Assembly (NCBI RefSeq): GCF_035222275.1
Contig: NC_085886.1
Location: 3,224,001-3,288,000 of the forward strand
Direction of reading: 5' to 3'
Origin: Podospora bellae-mahoneyi
Lineage: Eukaryota; Ascomycota; Sordariomycetes; Sordariales; Podosporaceae
Length of the DNA stretch: 64,000 nucleotides
Below, piece by piece: positions 59,304 through 64,000 of this stretch (positions within the stretch are counted from its first letter, which is position 1; every line of letters begins with the position of its first letter). Under the pieces are notes generated by a model. It saw only the letters and a list, made by a program, of their open reading frames with translations. It made no database searches and was not told the DNA's origin. The position numbers and the translations under genes were made by a program.

Positions 59304-62300
59304 GCATGTACTGCCGCTCCAATCATGGAGGCTTTGATTCGCCTGAGAATCTTGTCTGTCGTCTTGACTTTTTCCCTGCCAGGCCCTCGGTAGGCTGGCT
59401 TTCAACCTGGTGGCATCCATTTTTCGGACACACGGCGTTACGCGTAGACGGTTAGAGGTCGGTTACGGTTCATGGGTTCTTTAAGGGCGCCTGGTGGTTC
59501 ATGTTTGCGTCATGGCTTTTAGCTCTTCATTTCATGTGTGGGTTAGGTGTGGCTCGCTTTCTTGTCGTCCCTTGGGGGTTGTCTTGTGGTGGCAGTATGC
59601 CATGCCACAGTTTGCATCTTTGCAAAACCTTGTGCCATCATCGTTACAGCAGCGATCAGCCATAGCTGATCATTGTTGGCCAATTTTTTGGTCAGTTCTT
59701 CACTAACAGATGATGGGCCGGTTGATCACCCAAGGCCAAGAGCAGCTTGCTATCTGTAGCAGCAGCAGCCAAAACAAAAGTATTTTAAAAAGCCTGGTTT
59801 GTTGGTTTTGTATTCATCGGGGTCGCATGTTTTTCAGTTCCCCCCGCATCAGCGTTACCCTGCTTACTGCTTGTACTCAAAGTGTAGTAGTCACTTAGTT
59901 ATTCATTGCGAGAGGAGGAATAGATGGCTAGCATCTGTCCCTTCTTGTCTCAACAGCTTCGCTTCGCGGAAATGCATGCCGGCGATGACAACGCCGTGTA
60001 ATTAGACCAGATTAGATCAGCTGTCTCAACAAGAGAGTAGTATGAGATGTGTTGGGATTTGTCTTGGTGTGTGGTATGTTTCCATCCAATCTTTGTGCTG
60101 TTCATTCGGGCTGTGGTGGGTGTGTGTTTGCTTCATGTTACTCAGCCTTGGGGGCATAGCTTGAAACACTTGTCACTCTCTTGTAGTAGAAGAGGTGGGG
60201 AATGGTCAGTAGTATAATGTAATGAGCTCTATGTTTGTTCTTTCTAAGCTTTTGTTTTTGGTCTCTTCACAGTGGGCAAGGCCACTGTCGAGATTATCTT
60301 GGGTGCCTTTGGCTTTGGTTTTTTTTTTCTTCTCTCTTCTCTGCTTTCTTCTCTTCTCCCTTCTCTTCTCCCTTCTCTTCTCTCTTGCACTGTAGACGTC
60401 AAAATAAGCACCCTGTGGTCTGTTTAGGCTTGTGAACTCACCCTGCGATGGCTGAGGGTGCCTGCTGGTTTACCTTTTATTTCCAACATCAACGGTAGAA
60501 AAGTCTATCAACTTTATGTTGACGTCTAATTGCTCAAGAGACTTGCGTTAGTGGTAGAACAGAGCTGGGAGGCGGAGGAGGTAAGTGGGTAGGATTGGGC
60601 TTAAATGGGAAAATTGAGGCTAAGAGCAGGAGATGTATATGCAGGGTTGATCGTGAATTGTAGTGGTTGGTTGTAGTTTCGGGGCTGAACTGTGGGAATG
60701 GGGTGTGATATAGTTCATAGACACATGAACAGAACAGTGTAGGGGGTTCTTGTAATAGTAGGGAGGCAACAATTCTGGATACAATGTTGGCGATCAAGTC
60801 ATTTCGTTTGGCATTCTAGGCTGATTGTAGAGAAAGAACAAAACTTGGTCTGGCGTTATGCGAGGTCTAATGCCCTTTGGATTACATAACGTGTTGGACT
60901 GTAGATACGTTCCTCGTAAATCTTGTCTCTTTGCCTTGTGGCAGCCGTGAGCTTCTTAATCAAGTATGGCGGTACTACCACCTCCAAGCAATTGACTGTT
61001 CTGCAAAGACGGTTTGAACGTCGCCACATTGAAACGTCGACGACAGTTTACAATCGGGCAGTGGCTTAGCTGCGTCTGGACTCATGCCGATCCATTAGAT
61101 ATGGTTCGTAGCAGGTGATCGGTTAGTGTGTGCGCCCTTATAGCGGGTAGAGCTGAATCTTGACGAACCTGTCGACGATGGCGTTTGCTAACAGAACACT
61201 GGGCAGTTTGACGGGAGAAACGAGGCCGGTTCACTTAACCCCGCAAACTGTTAGTCTTGATGCTGTCCTCAGACTAACCATACCGAAACCCATAGCTTGG
61301 TTTGTTGCCCCCAGGGAAGCGCCATATGCTCGATGACATTTTGGCAAACACAGAATGAGAAGCCAGACCGGTATTCGAGTCATCCAAGAAGGGGACAGGC
61401 AAGCACTCTCAACGCTTCAGAGATCAGAGGAAAATTCCAGGTCAATCTCCTGACTTCTTCGGCTTACGCAGAAGCAGGTCATTTTTTGGTAAGCCTTCGA
61501 GGATGTTCGAAAGCTTTCATGGCACGAGGCAGGAGTCCGCTGACATGAATTCGTACACTTCTAGGCTGACCATGATACTCATCATCTGGGCTGGCTTCTT
61601 CAGCCACACCCAGTTTTAAGTTCACAAACCGCCATCATGCAAAACCGTCGCTGACCGAGCATTTGCCCCAACGCTTCTCTCCATGTGCCACTGCAACCGT
61701 ATGGCAAATCAAATTCGGCCGAAGCCAGCAATACTGAAACGGAGAGAGCTTAACATCGTAAAAGTGGAGAGTCTCGGCGTGAGTTTCTGAAGAGAAGATA
61801 TAAAGCCCAGCCACCACTGACTTTTCTGGGTCATCCAGATACAAGGTTCTGCAGTATTCATCGTGTGTCGGCTCAAATTCTCATCCGACATGCCCCATGG
61901 CGCACCATGGCACCGTCTCCTCCCCTAACTCGTGGCGCCCATGTGAAATTTCTGAGTGTCATGTTGATACTCGGTCCGACTTCGTATGCCGACTTCGACA
62001 CGCCTGAATCATGATCCTCAGGCGACTGACGAGTCTCCATCTGGAACCATGGAAGTTGCTCGCCCTTCTCCGCTGATACACAGAGGTTTCCAACTTTCCA
62101 AGTGATGCCTATTCCCCCATCTTGAAGGTCGCAGACACGTGAAAAGCCATGCGCCGACAACCACATCAAGTCTTACGAGGAACCCTTGATTAAACTTGGG
62201 ATCTCGGTTCCTGTGACATGGCTATCACGCCTGCCTTTGCGATTCTCAACCAGTATACGGCCCGAACCCACCACCTACGCAACAACCCCCAGCAGAAGAC

Positions 62301-64000
62301 ACATCCGCGGTTGACTTTGAAGAAATCAGATACACATGATCGCCACCAGCACCTTGGTGGCTTACGCATAAGCTGACCCTCTCATACCAAACGGTGATGA
62401 CCGTCAAAACGCCCCCTCGCCAACCCTCAACACCACACATCCACAGCCAACGAGAAGTTGCGGGGTCAACTCCGGACCGTATAACGCTGCCGACTGGACT
62501 AGGGGGGGACGGCGCCAGATCCGCATGCCCAATACACCCCGCTTCCCGTTACCATTACTTAGCGTATGTGCACAGTGCCTTTGGGTATACCTGCCGCCAC
62601 ACCGCCATATACCAAAGACAAGGGTATCATGAGTGATGGCAACGCACGTACCGAGCGACACCTCACACACCGATATGAGGTTTGTTGGCCACGAGGCTGC
62701 CGGCAATGCCCAACAAAGGAGAGAAGGGGGGTGCTTGACAACAACTAGAACAACAAGCAACTCTCGGCCGAGTAAATCCTGCCGATCCTCCGCAAGCAAC
62801 TGAGAGGGGCATCCAGGTGGGGAACCAAACAATCGAGGGGGTGGATAATCATGGGAAAAGTCCCTCCTCCCTCCCCGGACGTTCTCCTCCTCCACGCAAA
62901 TTCCGTCCCTCCCCCCTGATGGTATGTCGTGTTATCAGTGCGGATCAGTTCCAGACCCTGTTCCGCAAGCCCACCAGTATCCGCAGGCAGCCAAAGAGTC
63001 CACTGGTGTTTGTGTTTGCTCAGGTGCCTTCGCCCATTGCTCTCCCAAGACTGCCTTTCTTCTCACCCTTCCATCCCCCCCGCCTATCTCCTGCTCGGCT
63101 GGTCGAGAACCCACCCTCTGGGGCAACTCCGCATTTTGTTCAGGGCCGAGTCCCTTCTTGGCTCGGATGACCAGGTGGATCATTCTTGTTGCCATCCACC
63201 ACCATCTCACTCAACTGGGGGCCAAATATTACCCGCCTGAATTGCTTCAGGGTTCTCCACCACTCCCACTGTGTGCTGCAATGATTTGAATACTGTAGGG
63301 AAAATCGATACGTTATTCTCAGCTAAACAAGTGCTGTCGAAGTGGTCGATTATCTCCGGCCGGCGGGACAGGGCTTAGTGCCGTCTCTCTGAAAGTTGCG
63401 GACACAGTACAGTAGTGCCATATCCAGCATCACGGATCGACAAAGTGTGCACATGCCAATAAGCAAAATAGACTTGCCATGCTGTTTGCTGGCTGGTGTC
63501 GGGACTTGACCGCTCGCTTGGGTTGCGTCTACTTTGCTTTGCCATGCTTACTGTGTACTGCTTTTACCAAGACGGCCTAGCTCTTTCCCGAGGGTCGGGT
63601 TGTGTGGTGCACAAAGTGGCCAGCAGCAAGCCCGAGCGTGATATCGTGTCCTGCAGCTTTGGATGGTCGGGATAACAAAGAAGCAACAGGGACGCCATCC
63701 CATTGCGGCCCCTACCACGACGCTATCTTCAACTGTCTCATGTACCCCAGCATTGCCAGCCCCCGATCCTCTTTCGTCCATCAATGCTTGACAAATGGGC
63801 ATTACCGCTTCTGGCGGGGCAAAACAATGGGCTTTATCACTGTGTGCAGTCCTAGCGTAACTGTACCAGTTGATGAAGTGCTCTCTTTCTTCATCGGCAC
63901 TCGAGTCCAACAAATGGCGGCACTGTAGAAGCGAGTGGTTTCCTATGCCAAGATGGTGTTTGTTGTCTTTCCAGCTGCATGATGCCTTCAAAACCGATTT
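59304..64000. other. Long right-hand region (4.7 kb) without a recognisable gene
   Basis: The left part should be the dbp2 3' UTR. A pyrimidine tract lies at 60319-60386. Short frames on both strands, the longest 147-163 codons near 62404-62895 and 63548-63991, show no family I know. It could be the long promoter of a gene beyond the window, or hold a non-coding RNA; nothing here decides. Confidence 0.4.
60319..60386 (+). repeat. Polypyrimidine (CT-rich) microsatellite-like tract
   Basis: About 68 bases consist of T and C with a single G; irregular TTCTC and CCCTTCTCTT units repeat toward the right end. No function is evident. Confidence 0.8.

Noticed and set aside
62404-62895. A 163-codon minus-strand frame near the right end
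   Set aside because: No recognisable motif, and overlapping frames on the plus strand are as long relative to chance.

Overview
The window reads as nuclear DNA of a filamentous ascomycete, most likely a sordariomycete of the Sordariales type. The evidence is the gene set (a NoxR with TPR and PB1 domains, a VID21-type HSA/SANT protein, a sphingolipid C9-methyltransferase, an INSIG homologue), mostly short introns (about 50-110 nt) with GTATGT or GTAAGT donors and CTAAC-like branch points, long gene-free spacers and GC-rich third positions. I see no prokaryotic operon, no CRISPR array, no rRNA or tRNA that I can support, and no intact transposon. Exon borders were worked out by hand from splice signals and reading-frame continuity; they have not been checked against transcripts.

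Layout, left to right: the N-terminal half of Cwf11/aquarius (-, cut by the left edge), divergent from the THO-complex subunit Hpr1/THOC1 (+), which carries a degenerate guanylate-kinase domain at its C-terminus; a RING-RING-LON protein (+); an INSIG protein (-); the ribosome-biogenesis WD40 protein Mak11 (+); the NuA4 scaffold VID21/Eaf1 (-) divergent from the splicing factor Spp2 (+); an MFS sugar transporter (-); the sphingolipid C9-methyltransferase (+); the complex I assembly factor NDUFAF3 (-); ribosomal protein eL34 (-); a small conserved protein (-) divergent from a FAR1-domain transcription factor (+); NoxR (-); a 4.7-kb spacer holding a MITE-like inverted-repeat element; the SOD1 copper chaperone Ccs1 (-) divergent from mitochondrial uL13m (+); uricase (-) divergent from the TORC2 subunit Rictor/Avo3 (+); the bifunctional thiamine enzyme Thi20 (+); the DEAD-box helicase Dbp2 with an unusually long intron (+); then 4.7 kb with no recognisable gene.

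These are mainly single-copy housekeeping genes, not an operon or a secondary-metabolite cluster. Loose themes are mRNA processing and export (Cwf11, Hpr1, Spp2, Dbp2), ribosome production (Mak11, eL34, uL13m), mitochondrial and redox functions (NDUFAF3, Ccs1, NoxR) and membrane or sterol lipid biology (C9-methyltransferase, INSIG). Neighbouring genes are often divergent and probably share promoter regions. The most unusual single observation is the kinase-dead guanylate-kinase-like domain fused to Hpr1.
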